The translations under genes and the position numbers were made by a program. A stretch of 64,000 bases of DNA from NCBI RefSeq assembly GCF_018873765.1, contig NC_057923.1:20121913-20185912 (forward strand), given 5' to 3'. The notes beneath the pieces are model-generated. The model was not told where the DNA came from. It saw only the letters and a program-made list of their open reading frames with translations, and did no database searches. Source of the DNA: Telopea speciosissima. Its lineage: Eukaryota > Streptophyta > Magnoliopsida > Proteales > Proteaceae. Each line of letters begins with the position of its first letter. The stretch's first letter is position 1. Shown in pieces: positions 1-11,220 of the stretch.

Positions 1-1128
1 TAGAATGCATGATTTTCTTTTCAAGATCTAATTTATGTTGTATAAAAGCTTGTTGAATCGAAGGTTGGGAGGTTCCAGTTCTTTTCAAGATCTGATTTCT
101 GTTGTATATAAGCTTGTTGAAGGCTTGGGAGATACCAAGCTCCAACTATTGAACCTTAGTCTTCCTCTCTTTTTCTTGTTTATCAGTTAGGGTTTTAGGT
201 TTACAAAGCAGAGTCACTCAATCGCACACCTTTGTCGCCGGATCCCTTGAAGAAGATGCAGAAAGGGGGAAGAGAAAGAGAAAAGAGGTTTTGAAGAATG
301 AAGTCGGTCGGGTTCAAGAGTTCAAACGAGAGAGTGAAGGAGAGATAGATTAAAATATCCCTCATATTGATGACCGTTGGATATATTTAATGCCAGGTGT
401 AACGATCTAAAAGGGTGTTGCACCGTCCAGCTCCCGCCACGGCTGGACAAGAGCCAGGTCCAAATATTAACATAAGAGGATTATGTATGAGCTGGATAGG
501 TAAGGGAATATTACTGTACGGAGTTAGTTACAACCATCTGTACTGCGCTTATATAAGGTAGGCCAAAAGATAATGAATGGCACATTGAAGATTAATCTCC
601 TCTTCTCTCTTTTTCTTCTAGAAGGTGCATCCCTCTAAAGTAGCAAATATCTCTTAACCTACCATTTGGTGCTCTCGTTGAGAGCTATTCATCCACCACC
701 ATGGCCGACGGAACCAAAGTACGCCAACTCAATGAGGCGGTGAAAACTCTGTGCGAAGCAACGCAAGGGCACAATGATTGCCTAGTCTCCCTTCAATCCA
801 CACTCACCTCCCAATAACAAGCTATATCTGAGCTTGTCGTTCGCTTCACCACCATGGCTGGCCGCCTGGAGGCACTCCGTCTTTCTCCTCCACTGGAAAC
901 ACCATCGTCAACCCCTGAAGCAACCTCTAGCCAGGCAAACCGAGTGACCAACCATCCTTTCCCAACCTTACCACTTCCTACACTGGCCTTCCAAACTTGA
1001 ATGATCCGATTGGAGTTTCCACGCTTCGACGGGATTGATCCAGTAGGCTGGATTTTTAAGGCTGAGAGGTTCTTCGATTATCACGGAACGGCCGATGAGC
1101 AACGTCTCCAGGTCTTTTTGTTCCATAT
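1..1128 (+). repeat. Tandem duplication, copy 1 (leader + gypsy LTR + start of gag)
   Basis: This segment is repeated almost base for base at 1658-2790, about 1.66 kb downstream in the same orientation. It holds about 460 bp of leader, a gypsy LTR at about 464-664 with TATATAAG at 550-557, and a gag start (ATG at 702). Homology stops at about 1128 inside gag, so this copy is truncated. Copy 1 gag also has an in-frame TAA (at about 815) where copy 2 has CAT. Within the leader a unit of about 60 bp is itself doubled (the AAGATCT...AGCTTGTTGAA motif occurs twice in each copy). The left boundary is the window edge, so the duplication may extend further. Confidence 0.85.
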
Positions 1129-1657
1129 CACCCCTTTTAGACGTGGCAAACCTTGAAACTCAAATTAAACAAATGAATTATAGACGAAATCCATTACCCA
1201 ACACAGAGTGCCACTAAAAAAGAGAAATAATTGCAGAGAGAAAGACCAATCCACCTGAAATTTCAAGGGGAAAAACCCTCGAATTTTTTTCCTTTGTTCA
1301 ACCTGCCTTTCTCTCTTTCACCCTCCTCCCCTTGCACTATTCCCTTACTACACTTTTTAACCCTCAAACTTTCTGGTTTTTTTTCTCCCCTTGAAATTTC
1401 CAAGACTCAGAATCGGATCTATGAATTCATCACTTGCAGAGGGTTTGTCATCACTGTAATCATCATTTTTTATTCAAGCGTTATCACTTGGAAAAGGTAG
1501 ACCTCATTTCCTCTATCCTATCCCCCACCAATTTCCTGTAACTTTCTAACTGAGATTTTACTTTTATTTCCCTTTTTTGTGAAGTGTAGGTATATTTTGG
1601 GTCTGTAGATCTTGTTTTCTTCTTGGTCCTTCTGTCAGATCTAGGTGGAGTCGTCAC
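1129..1657. other. Unique spacer between the two tandem copies
   Basis: This 530-bp stretch is not repeated elsewhere in the window. It is pyrimidine-rich with several poly-T runs and resembles an untranslated leader or intron sequence. There are plausible splice-like motifs (AAAAG/GTAGAC near 1497; a T-rich run followed by an AG near 1587), but no convincing protein. It may be the upstream part of the duplicated unit, whose first copy would lie left of the window. Confidence 0.4.
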
Positions 1658-2790
1658 TAGAATGCATGATTTTCTTTTCAAGATCTAATTCCTATTGTAT
1701 AAAAGCTTGTTGAATCGAGGATTGGGAGGTTCCAGTTCTTTTCAAGATCTGATTTCTGTTGTATATAAGCTTGTTGAAGGTTTGGGAGGTACCAGGCTCC
1801 AGCTATTAAACATTAGTCTTCCTCTTTTTTTCTTGTTTATCTGTTAGGGTTTTAAGTTTACAAAGCAGAGTCACTCAATCGTACACCTGTGTCGCCGAAT
1901 CCCTTGAAGAAGATGCAGAAAGGGGGAAGAGAAAGAGAGACAAGAAGTTTTAAAGAATGAAGTCGGGTCGGGTTCAGGAGTTTAAACGAGAGAGTGAGAG
2001 AGAGATGCATTAAAATATCCCTCATATTGATGACCGTTGGATATATTTAATGCCAGGTGTAATGATCTAAAAGGGTGCTGTACCGTCCAGCTCCCGCCAT
2101 GGCTGGACAGGAGCCAGGTCCGAATATTAACGCTAGAGGATTATGTATGAGCTGGATAGGTGAGGGAATATTACTGTACAGAGTTAGTTACAATCTTCTG
2201 TACTACGCTTATATAAGGTAGGCCAAAAGATAATGAATGGCACATTGAAAGTTAATCTCCTCTTCTCTCTTTTTCTTCTAGGAGGTGCTGCCCTCTAAAG
2301 TAGCAAATATCTCTTAACCTACCATTTGGTGCTCTTGTTGAGAGCTATTTATCCACCCCCATGGCCGACGGAACCAGACAATGCCAACTCGATGAGGCGG
2401 TGAAAACTCTGTGCGAAGCAACGCAAGGGCACAGTGATCGCCTAGACTCCCTTCAATCCACACTCACCTCCCAACATCAAGCTATATCTGAGCTTGTCGT
2501 TCGCTTCACCACCATGGATGGCCGCCTGGAGCAGGCACTCCGTCTTTCTCCTCCACTAGAAACGCCATCGTCAACCCCTGAAGCAACCTCTGGTCAGGCA
2601 AACCGAGTGACCAACCATCCTTTCCCAACCTTACCACTTCCTACACTGGCCTTCCAAACTTGAACGATCCAATTGGAGTTTCCATGCTTCGACGGGATTG
2701 ATCCAGTAGGCTGGATTTTTAAGGCTGAGAGGTTCTTCGATTATCACGGAATGGCCGATGAGCAACGTCTCCAGATCTCTTCATTCCATA
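1658..2790 (+). repeat. Tandem duplication, copy 2 (continues into full gypsy element)
   Basis: This is the second copy of the 1-1128 segment. It runs without a break into the rest of the gypsy gag gene, so it is the copy attached to the element body. The leader (1658-2120) contains a piece at about 2085-2117 that resembles the terminal repeat of the Mutator-type MITE at 33831. The two copies differ by scattered substitutions and small indels, which suggests an old duplication. Confidence 0.85.
2122..2324 (+). repeat. Ty3/gypsy 5' LTR (short)
   Basis: About 203 bp shared with 464-664 and with 15724-15926. The 3' end is set by where similarity stops, after ACCTACCA. The 5' end is less certain because no clean TG start stands out. 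A TATA box (TATATAAG, 2210-2217) precedes the likely RNA start. The sequence just after the LTR, TTTGGTGCTC..., lies where a primer-binding site should be but does not match the usual initiator-tRNA site, so primer use is unassigned. Confidence 0.7.
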
Positions 2791-3460
2791 TGGATGGCCC
2801 TGCCCTCCAATGGTTCCAATGGATGTATCGCACGGCTTAGTTCTCTACCTGGCCAGCTTTTACAAGGGCACAAGAGCTTTGATTTGGCCCATCAGAATTT
2901 GAAGATCCACAGAGCGCTATGGCCAAACTTGTTCAATCTTCCATGATAGCAGAGTACCAGTCCCAGTTTGAAGCCTTAACCAATCGAACCCAGAATGTCT
3001 CACCCTCATTTCTGATCAGTTGCTTCATATCTGGTCTCCGTGCCGATATCCGCAACAAAGTTATGGCTTTCCGCCCAGCGACCAGGGCTCAGACGGTGGG
3101 TTTGGCGAGGTTACAGGAGGCCAAGTTTGCAGAGTCACGACGGCTACCATATTGCTCAATGAGTAACACAAACTCTCGTGGTCCTCTGTTACCCACACCA
3201 ACCACGACTAGTAACGCGGTGGTCAACAGAGGCGCGAGCGATGGTGATGAGCGCTATTCACCAGGTCATCGTTGTAAGACACGCCAGCTCTTCCTTCTGG
3301 AATATGATGATAAGATGACGCCAACATTGGACACATTAGAGAGCTCTGCGAAAGACTCGCTCAATCAACAACTAGATGACTCCTTCTTTGAGGCAGAGTT
3401 ATCGATCTTACCATGCGATGTCAGGGCAGTCTTCACCAAATACTCTACGCTTCACTAGTT
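2361..3460 (+). pseudogene. gag: Ty3/gypsy gag, broken
   Basis: The start is ATGGCCGACGG at 2361. The first 100 codons read as a gypsy gag N-terminus, then a stop at 2661-2663 ends the frame. The frame resumes from about 2758 and 2919, with the retrotransposon-gag core (residues MIAEYQSQFEAL and FISGLRADIRNKV). Near the end is SPGHRCK followed by QLFLLEYDD, a degenerate form of the gag zinc-knuckle region of plant gypsy elements. A frameshift near 3400 leads into the protease. The structural protein would have packaged element RNA. It is dead here because of several stops and frameshifts. Confidence 0.8.
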
Positions 3461-4298
3461 ACATCGCTGGTGTTCCAATCCCAGTACTCGTAGATGGCGG
3501 CAACTCGCATAATTTCTTGCAATCGAGAGTGGCGCACTACCTTAATCTTCCAATCGAAGCTACTGCTCCCATCCATGTGATGGTTGGAGATGGCGCCAAG
3601 CTCTCCACAGAGGACGTGATTAAGCAATTACCTGTGAAGCTTATTGATCATCCAATACTGATTGATGCTTTTGTATTGCCATTGACAGGTGCTGATCTCA
3701 TCCTGGGCGTTTAATGACTTTCCCAATTGAAACCAGTATTGTTTGATTATGCCAACCTCACTCTGGAATTCACTACTGGAGCCAACAGAATACTACTACA
3801 AGGAGATCCTACACCTATGTCTACCCAACTCTAGTATCATCATTGTGGCGCTTAATTAATACAGATACCATGGCTGCTTCTTATCATTTGGAATTACTTC
3901 CTCCATCAACTGCCACTCCTCCTCCAATTAGTGTTGAACGTGAAGCTCTGCTCTCCCATTATGCATCAGTGTTTGATACCCCACAAGAGCTTCCACCTAT
4001 GGCTATATGCCCCCAGGACCACGTCATTCATCTTCAACCCGACACCCAGCCCATCAATGTCAAGCCCTACCACTACCCTCACTTCCAGAAATCAGAAATC
4101 GAAAGTCTAGTGACGAAAATGTTGGAGACCAGCATCATCTGCCATAGCACCAACTTCCTCCCTTGTTCTCCTGGTTAGGAAGAAGGATGGAACCTAGAGA
4201 TTCTGCGTTGATTATTGGGCCCTCAATGCCGTCATCGTGAGGGATGGGTTTCCCATTACAACGGTGGATGAATTAATCGATGAATTACATGGAGCCAG
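3376..4298 (+). pseudogene. pol: Ty3/gypsy protease and N-terminal reverse transcriptase, interrupted
   Basis: The aspartic protease is visible as VLVDGGNSHNFL, with DGG in place of the usual D-S/T-G, and the LILGV motif ends that domain at about 3714. Connecting sequence leads to the RT N-terminus: VKPYHYPHFQK at about 4050-4100, then an LVRKKDGT-like segment and VDYWALNA at about 4165-4225 with in-frame stops. The frame breaks at 4298, where the copia element is inserted. It continues at 13375 with [14 protein letters not shown], which is the next expected RT motif. Confidence 0.85.
4294..4298 (+). repeat. Target-site duplication GCCAG (left)
   Basis: GCCAG immediately precedes the copia 5' LTR and is repeated at 13375-13379 right after the 3' LTR. 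Five bp is the normal copia target duplication. Confidence 0.95.
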
Positions 4299-6008
4299 TG
4301 TTGGACAAGTGTGTGTCCATCAAACCCGGTTCGGTCCGGTTCAACCCGGTTCACCTTTGTATTGAACATTTATACATTTTAGTTTAATATTGTCACATGC
4401 GATATAAACTTTTTGAGTATTATATGTCCGTAAGTTATACTTAAAATGGTAGTCATGACTAGGGTTTGGGCTGGGCACCCTTATCATATGGTCGTCGCAT
4501 TGGGTATGCCTAGACATGTGATGTCAGGGTATGAATGCGAGTGCTCACATGTTTGATGTGTGCATTGGCGAAGAATCTACTTTGTCGATTCCCTCATGTA
4601 TTTCTGCCAGATGTAGGAAGGGATAGACATGTGTCACCGACACCCTGTACCTGAGGGAACCCTGTCATTGCAAAGTGTGATCGCATTCTTTGGTTCATCA
4701 ATGACTGAGACTCAAGCGAGTCAAAGCCAGTGTTCTGGGAATGCGTGAATACTTTGTGAGTGAAGGAGTTATCCAACACGGTCACCACTGCCCGATTGGG
4801 GAACACCAAGATAGAGACTATCAGTGCATGGTCGGATCGAACGGATCCGATGCATCGTTTTGGAAATGGTTTTGCAAAATTTATTTTACATAAAATGATA
4901 CATTATTTATAGTTATTTCAAATAAAGTGTTTTATCGAGTTTTGCGGGACCCGATCGAATGCACAGACGCTCTTATATGGACATGTACTATGGATTGGGG
5001 TTTGGCAGTACATGTGTACATGCCCTAGATTCCATAATGATGGTGTTGATTAGTGGGGGGTTGTATATGATAAATTGTTATCATATAGGGAGTTATTTGG
5101 AATTTGCTAATTTAATTGGCTCTTTATTTAATTAATGGATTTGGTGCTAATTGTAATTATCCATTAATAATTAAATAAAGAATCTAATTAATATTTTTCC
5201 TATTAGATTCTGCTACTTCACCTGTGTAGCACTTTGAGTTTAAACAGAACTACCAGACTGAGAGAGAGAGAGTCAGACTCTCACTAGGGCTCTATTAAAT
5301 CTATCTAGGATTTAATTAAACCCTATTATTATAAAAAGGGGACCATAAAACGCAGAAGAGGGAGCTCTCCACGTTTTTGGAGCAGACACTCTCTCTCCTA
5401 CATTTTTGGTTTCTCTCTCTCCCTCTTGTGATCTCTCTTCTTCTTCTTGCTTCTCTCACCTGTGTTTGAGAGTTGGGGTTTATGAAACCCTAGATATGTG
5501 CTGAGGAGTTTGAGGGCATCTGGGATTGGCGTGTAGAACCTTGGTAGCACCATTGGAGGTTCAGATCTGTTTGCTTGGAGCACTCACTGGAGGAAGAACC
5601 ACTGTCTATTGGAGGAGCAACACTTGAGGCTCACCAGGTTAGCAGTTCTTTATTAATTCCTTCTATTCATTGATTATTAATATTTATGGGATGCGAAAGA
5701 AACTCGAATCTATTAATTTTCGTTGCGCATTCGATTATGGGATGGATCCCTTTTGCCATGTGATGGACTAGAGACGAATTTCTCCGTCCCTATTGTGATA
5801 ATTAATTTTATGGGACGCAATAAGGAAGGAGAAACCCTAATAGGGATGCACCAGAGTTCCCATGGGAAACCATGGGACACCCTAAAATTAAAATGGGGCA
5901 CCCATGGGACACCATGGGATAACCCAGGGTGTGCAATACCCTAATTGGTTTATAATTGGTTTTCCTACGGAACCATGGTTTGATCCCTGGACCGTTGTTT
6001 GACCAACA
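4299..6008 (+). repeat. Copia 5' LTR
   Basis: This 1710-bp LTR matches 11662-13374. A TATA box (ATAAAAAG) at about 5330-5338 is followed by a CT-rich leader, which suits transcription start shortly downstream. There are no protein-coding signs inside. Confidence 0.95.
5330..5338 (+). promoter_or_regulatory. TATA box of copia 5' LTR
   Basis: TATAAAAAG lies in an AT-rich stretch upstream of a purine/CT-rich leader. The equivalent position in the 3' LTR (12696-12703) reads TATAAATA. Confidence 0.6.
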
Positions 6009-6011
6009 GTA

Positions 6012-6025
6012 TGGTATCAGAGCCA
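6012..6025 (+). promoter_or_regulatory. Copia primer-binding site (initiator tRNA-Met)
   Basis: TGGTATCAGAGCCA starts three bases after the 5' LTR. It is the standard complement of the 3' end of plant initiator tRNA-Met, which primes minus-strand synthesis. Confidence 0.95.
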
Positions 6026-6289
6026 CCTTTCCCACCCATGAATATTAGATAATTAATGGTTAATATGATTATCATGAGTGGGATGCAAGTTGACACATGA
6101 GTGGTTATGATATGGTTGTTATAACAACCTTCCCATGTGCGCATGGGTAGTTACAAGGTTGTTAGTGTAATAACCTACCCATGTGATGATGGATTTGGTT
6201 TGTTTTGTTTATTCCAATTATTGAAGCATGTATCCAATTAGGTTGTGATTACTAATTTTTATTTTAAAATTTTGTAATCATGTTCTATA

Positions 6290-6565
6290 TGTGGGGGGGG
6301 GGGGAGCGCAAGCTGCCAAGCCTCTGCGCACGTCCTTCCCCATGAACCTACCCTTGTGCGCATCCCCTTGTGGGCGGCTGCCTGCGGGCAGCAAGCTTGC
6401 AGGCTGAGGGCCTGCAGGCTGCTGTCCGTGGGCTTTAGCCTACAGACAGCAGGCCTGCAGCCTGCAGCCCAAGGCTGCTGTCCGTGGGCCCTGTGCCTAT
6501 GGGCTGCACAGGGAGTGTCTGTAGCCTGCGCAAGTGGGCTGCATGCACCCCCCTTGTTTTCCCTC
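6290..6565. repeat. GC-rich imperfect repeat block in copia leader
   Basis: This block of about 270 bp is rich in GCCTGCAGGCTG-type words and short palindromes. It is bounded by a poly-G run (6293-6304) and a poly-A run (6577-6588), in a leader that is otherwise AT-rich. The composition is unlike both LTRs and the coding part. It could be a captured fragment or a packaging/structured RNA element. Confidence 0.5.
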
Positions 6566-7515
6566 CAGTTTAACAAAAAAAAAAAAACAGATTTTTCAAA
6601 ACAGAATTTTATTATTTTGTTTTGTTTTTGGAGGATGATGATGGGTGAAGAGATTCCCTCTTTACCCACTTGCAATTAAAATACGATTTTAATTTTATGG
6701 GCTTGGATACATGATATCACATGCGATGTGGTGGTTCAATAATTGAAGGAATCCATGTTTTAATTTTTGGTTCACTTGCTTTAATGCCCATGCATGAAAT
6801 TATATTATGATGTGATTATGGGAATGGCATTCTAATAAATGGATGGATTGTTTATGTATATGATACATGGGGTTATGGGTGGATGTGATGCTTCTCTCTC
6901 TTTCTCTCTCTCCCCCTTTCTTTTTTATAAACAAATGTACTCCACCCCATGGGCAACCCAAATGGTGGGTTGGTTTCTCCTTGCGGGGTTTCTTTATTAT
7001 TATGGAAAGAAAAGTGTATAGAATTTTTCTAGGTTTCCATTGTAATTTTAGAGGAGTTAGGACTCCCAGGGCATGTAGATGGTGATCCACATGTGGCGCT
7101 CAAAGCTTATGGAGATGCAAGTCACCTACTTTGAAGACGTGATTGGGCGGAGGAGATGATCGAGGCGTGGCATCCATGGCATGATAAATGCATCCAAAGT
7201 TATTAGTTTTATTTTTATTGGGAGGGTTCTTTAATTGCTTCTGATAAAAATGCCGCCATCCCATAATCACTTTTAATTAATGTTGATTAATTATGTTGTT
7301 TAAATCTATCCATGTATGTGAGAGTTAATTAATCCCTCTTTATTCACAATACATGTATGATATGGACTAGTCTTAATCGGTAGACATGTCCATGGCCTCC
7401 TATTGAAGATAAATGTAGAAAATGTGTGACATGACCCCGCATAAGCCGACAGGACATTGCCAGGACCTCTGTCACGCATTTATCTATATTTACCTCCATC
7501 TAGATACGTTAGGGT

Positions 7516-7878
7516 ATGGATAGTGAGAGGGCACTGCGACAGTGGACCATCTTTCATGATTCCATGATTCTAACTAATGCAATAGGTAAGTACATGACTT
7601 GGGTGTATGTCAGCCGACAGGATCTAGACATGACACCTAGGTGGCCGAAAATATTGGAAGCCCATGAGGTGGACAGCTTAGTCCACAGTACCATGGTGTG
7701 TATAATGACTCCTGACAGGGTAAGTTATGCATGCAAGGGTTGTAGGTATCCAATTCATCTTTTGGGTTATGAGGGAAACCCAAATCATGAAAGACCATTG
7801 ATGTGTGTGTGCTCAATTTATTATTTTCAATGGTCATTAATTAGCATATGGTTATTTACTTGTGCATGTGTAGATTAA
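7516..7878 (+). other. Open frame in copia leader, 120 codons
   Basis: ATG at 7516 opens 120 codons that end in TAA at 7876-7878, one codon before the gag ATG at 7882 and in the same frame. I do not recognise the product, and there is no obvious domain. It may be a chance frame, a short leader peptide, or an N-terminal extension of gag cut off by one stop. Confidence 0.3.
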
Positions 7879-7881
7879 TAT

Positions 7882-9456
7882 ATGATGGCTGCTATTAATT
7901 CCAACCTGTTAACACTCATTAGCGAATACAAACTTAATGGTACAAACTATGTCGATTGGTACCGGAGCATTAAGTTGCTCCTGACTGCTGAAGGACTGTA
8001 CACAGTTCTAGATGAACAAGTTCCTCCTCAACCCGACCCAAACGATTTTGAGACAAATGAAGAGATGCAAGGGTTCCTCATGAGCGATTCCAAGGCATCA
8101 CTCTATATCCTAGGATCGTTGTAAAAATCAGTTGTAGACTCAGTCAAGGATATACGCACTGTTGGGGGTAAAATGGATAAGCTTGCTGAATTGTTCATCA
8201 GGCAGTTGACACACGCATATTCTGATGCGGTGAGTCAAATCCATAACTCCAAGATGTCTCAGGGGACTCCAGTGATGGATCATGTAATGAAAATGATCAA
8301 TCTGTTTGAAAAATTGGAATCCATGGGGACTGATTTCAGCCTGCGATACAAGACTGATGTGATCTTAGCGTCACTCACTTCTGCCTACGCACCTTTTAGG
8401 ATGTCCTACAAGATGTCCGAGAAGGAGATGGAGATCACCGAGCTTGCTAATGCACTGGTAGAGGCTGAAGCGTCCTTGAAAAAGGACAAGGCTGAGGTCA
8501 ATGCAACTGAGGCAAAGCCTTCTTCAAATGGGAAGAAGAAGAAAAAGGGAAGTAAGGGCAAGACCCTAAAAGCCAAGGGTGGGAAGTCTGGCAATAAAGG
8601 CAAAGGCAAGTGCTTCTATTGCAAGAAGGAGGGTCACTGGAAAAGAAACTGTCGTGCTTACCTGGCAACTTTGAAAGACAAGAAGCCGGATGAAACAGAG
8701 GCTGCTAAAGAAGGTACATGTGATGTTCACATTCTTTATGAGTCTAATTTGTCTTTTGAACCGACCAATTCTTGGTTGGTGGATAGTGGATCCACTGTTC
8801 ACATTTGCAATGATTTGCAGGGGTTCAAGGAGACAAGGAACCTGAAAAGAAATGAAGTGCGTCTTCGGATGGACACTGGAGCTGAGACCATGGCGTTGGT
8901 TGTGGGAACTTTTATTTTAAATTTTAGTTCTGCTAGTTTAGTTTTAAAGGATTGCTATTATGTACCCTCTTTCAAGAGGAAGATAATTTCAGTTTCAAAA
9001 CTTATTTTGGACGGATATAGTTTTTCCTTTAATTCTAAATTGATTATTCATTTTAATAATTCCTTTGTGGCATCCGGATATATGCAAAGTGGTTTGTATT
9101 TTCTAGATTGTCCTATTAGAACGAATGTTGTTTCAAATGTTGATTTGAAACAGAAAGCAGCTCTAGTGAACTCAGCATATCTGTGGCATCTAAGATTGGG
9201 TCACATTAATGTGGACCAAATCAGTAGATTGGTGAGGGATGGGCCCTTAGAGAGTCTGAGGGTGGAACCATTCCCCACCTGTGAGTCATGCCTTCAGGGT
9301 AAAATAACCAAGAAACCCTTTAGCAATAAAGGTGCTAGAGCCACAGATCTGTTGGAGTTGATACACACTGACGTGTGTGGACCCATAAACATACAAGCAA
9401 GATATGGGTATGAGTTCTTTATCACGTTCACCGATGATTACTTTAGATATGGTTAA
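7882..9456 (+). pseudogene. gag-pol: Copia gag, protease and integrase N-terminus
   Basis: The start is ATG 7882. An in-frame TAA at 8122-8124 interrupts gag, but reading continues in the same frame past 8173. A zinc knuckle (CFYCKKEGHWKRNC) lies at about 8611-8652 after a lysine-rich stretch. The protease active site is in SWLVDSGSTVHICN (about 8770-8810). The pre-integrase zinc region HLRLGH...CESCLQGK is at about 9187-9300. The first catalytic Asp of integrase is in LIHTDVCGP (about 9358-9387). A TAA at 9454-9456 ends the frame where related proteins continue. Confidence 0.9.
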
Positions 9457-10144
9457 ATATACTTGATGCGTAGGAAATCGGAAGCCTTTGATAAATTCAA
9501 AGAATTCAAGCCGAGGTCGAAAGACAACTCGATAAACGCATCAAGTCCTTACGATCAGATCGTGGAGGGGAGTATCTATCGGATGAGTTTAAAGAACATC
9601 TCATATCCCAAGGGATAGTTAATCAGCTAACTAATCCAGGCACACCACAACAAAATGGTGTATCCGAACGACGCAATCAGACCCTATTGGATATGGTCAG
9701 GACGATGCTCACTTATAGTGAGCTGCCTCTTTCTTTCTGGGGGTACGCTTTAGAGACAGCGATATATATCTTGAATAGGGTTCCATCTAAGTCTGTAGCC
9801 AAGACACCCTTTGAGTTGTGGAAAGGGCGAAAGCCTAGTATTCAACACCTTAGGGTATGGGGTTGCATAGCACATGTGCAAAAGCAACAGACAAGTTAGA
9901 ATCCAGGACTTCGAGATGTTATTTCTTAGGCTACCCCAAAGGCACGATATGCTATTATTTCTATGATCCAGTTGACCAAAAGGTCATTGTAAGTAAACAT
10001 GTCACATTTTTGGAGGAAGAAATGATGACCCAGAGGTCCGAACCAGTAGTCATAAAAGAGCTATCAGATGGCTCAGAAACGTCACTTCCAAAAGTGAGAC
10101 CAACTGACATACCCGCTGAAATACCAACACCTGAGGAACCTTGA
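9457..10144 (+). pseudogene. pol: Copia integrase C-terminal part, frameshifted
   Basis: After the stop at 9456 the integrase continues through a frameshift near 9510. The second catalytic Asp lies in a [10 protein letters not shown] motif (about 9550-9580) and the catalytic Glu in [13 protein letters not shown] (about 9640-9680). [18 protein letters not shown] follows at 9687-9899, and a second frameshift near 9890 moves to the frame ending at 10144. All three DDE residues are still visible, but the frame is broken at least three times. Confidence 0.85.
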
Positions 10145-11220
10145 CGCAGTGGGAGGACTATTAGACCACCCACCAGGCTAACTCTTCTAACCGAAGAGGA
10201 AATAGTGGAAGAGTTCCACATGGTATCGGTTGAATCGGATGATGATCCGATGACATACTCTGGGGCTCTAAAGGATGTTGATGCCACTAGGTGGCTGGAA
10301 GCAATGCGCTCTGAAATCGATTCGATGCATTCCAACAAGGTCTGGACTCTAGTCGATCCACCACTTGGCGTCAAGCCGATTGGATGTAAATGGATCTTCA
10401 AGAGGAAGAAGGGCGCAGATGGAAAGGTCGAGAGATTCAAAGCGAGACTGGTGGCAAAGGGTTATACCCAGAAAGAGGGTATAGACTATGAGGAAATATT
10501 TTCACCAGTAGCGATGATGAAATCCATCAGGATTTTATTGGCTATCGCAGCACACTTTGATTATGAGATCTGATAGATGGATGTGCAGACTGCATTTCTA
10601 AATGGGTTCCTTCAAGAGGAAATCTACATGGAACAGCCAGAGGGGTTCTCTTCCTTGGAGGAAGAAAGAAAGGTGTGCAAATTGTAGAGGTCCATTTATG
10701 GGCTGAAGCAGGCTTCCAGGAGCTGGAACATCAGGTTTGATCAATCAATCAAATCGTTTGATTTTGATCAAAACATGGATGAACCATGCGTTTACAAGAA
10801 GATCAGTGGGAGGGCAGTATGTTTTCTTGTTTTATACATAGATGACATATTGCTCATTGTTAACGATGTAGGTTTCCTTTCATCAGTAAAACAGTGGTTA
10901 TCCATAACGTTTTCGATGAAAGACCTTGGTGAAGCTAGCTATATCCTTGAGATCAAACTTTTAAAAGATCGCCAGAAAAGGATGCTAAGCTTGTCACAGG
11001 CTACCTTATAGACAAAGTCCTGGCCGGATTTAGTATGGAGAACTTCAAGAGGGGAAGTGATCCCTTCAGGCATGGAGTCAGTCTTTCCAGATCTCAATGT
11101 CCTTAGTCTCAGACAGACATTGAAGAGATGAAGAGGATTCCCTATGCCTCAGCAGTAGGAAGTCTAATGTACGCTATATTGCGCACGAGGCCGGACGTTT
11201 GCTATGCAGTAAGTATTGTG
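10145..11220 (+). pseudogene. pol: Copia reverse transcriptase, broken
   Basis: RT begins with the WLEAMRSEIDSM and GCKWIFKRKKG motifs (10205-10573). A stop after HFDYEI precedes MDVQTAFLNGFL, the conserved catalytic Asp region, at about 10576-10611. The catalytic YIDDILL is at about 10830-10855. Another stop interrupts before SIYGLKQASR, and a further one follows LSLSQATL at 11011. The start of RNase H (YASAVGSLMYA) follows at about 11145. Confidence 0.85.

Noticed and set aside
6356..6679. 107-codon frame in the copia leader, and its antisense partner
   Set aside because: It arises from the GC-rich repeat block and is open on both strands, as expected for low-stop GC-rich sequence. No domain.
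9961..10440. 159-codon minus-strand frame over copia RT
   Set aside because: Shadow of the conserved pol frame on the other strand.
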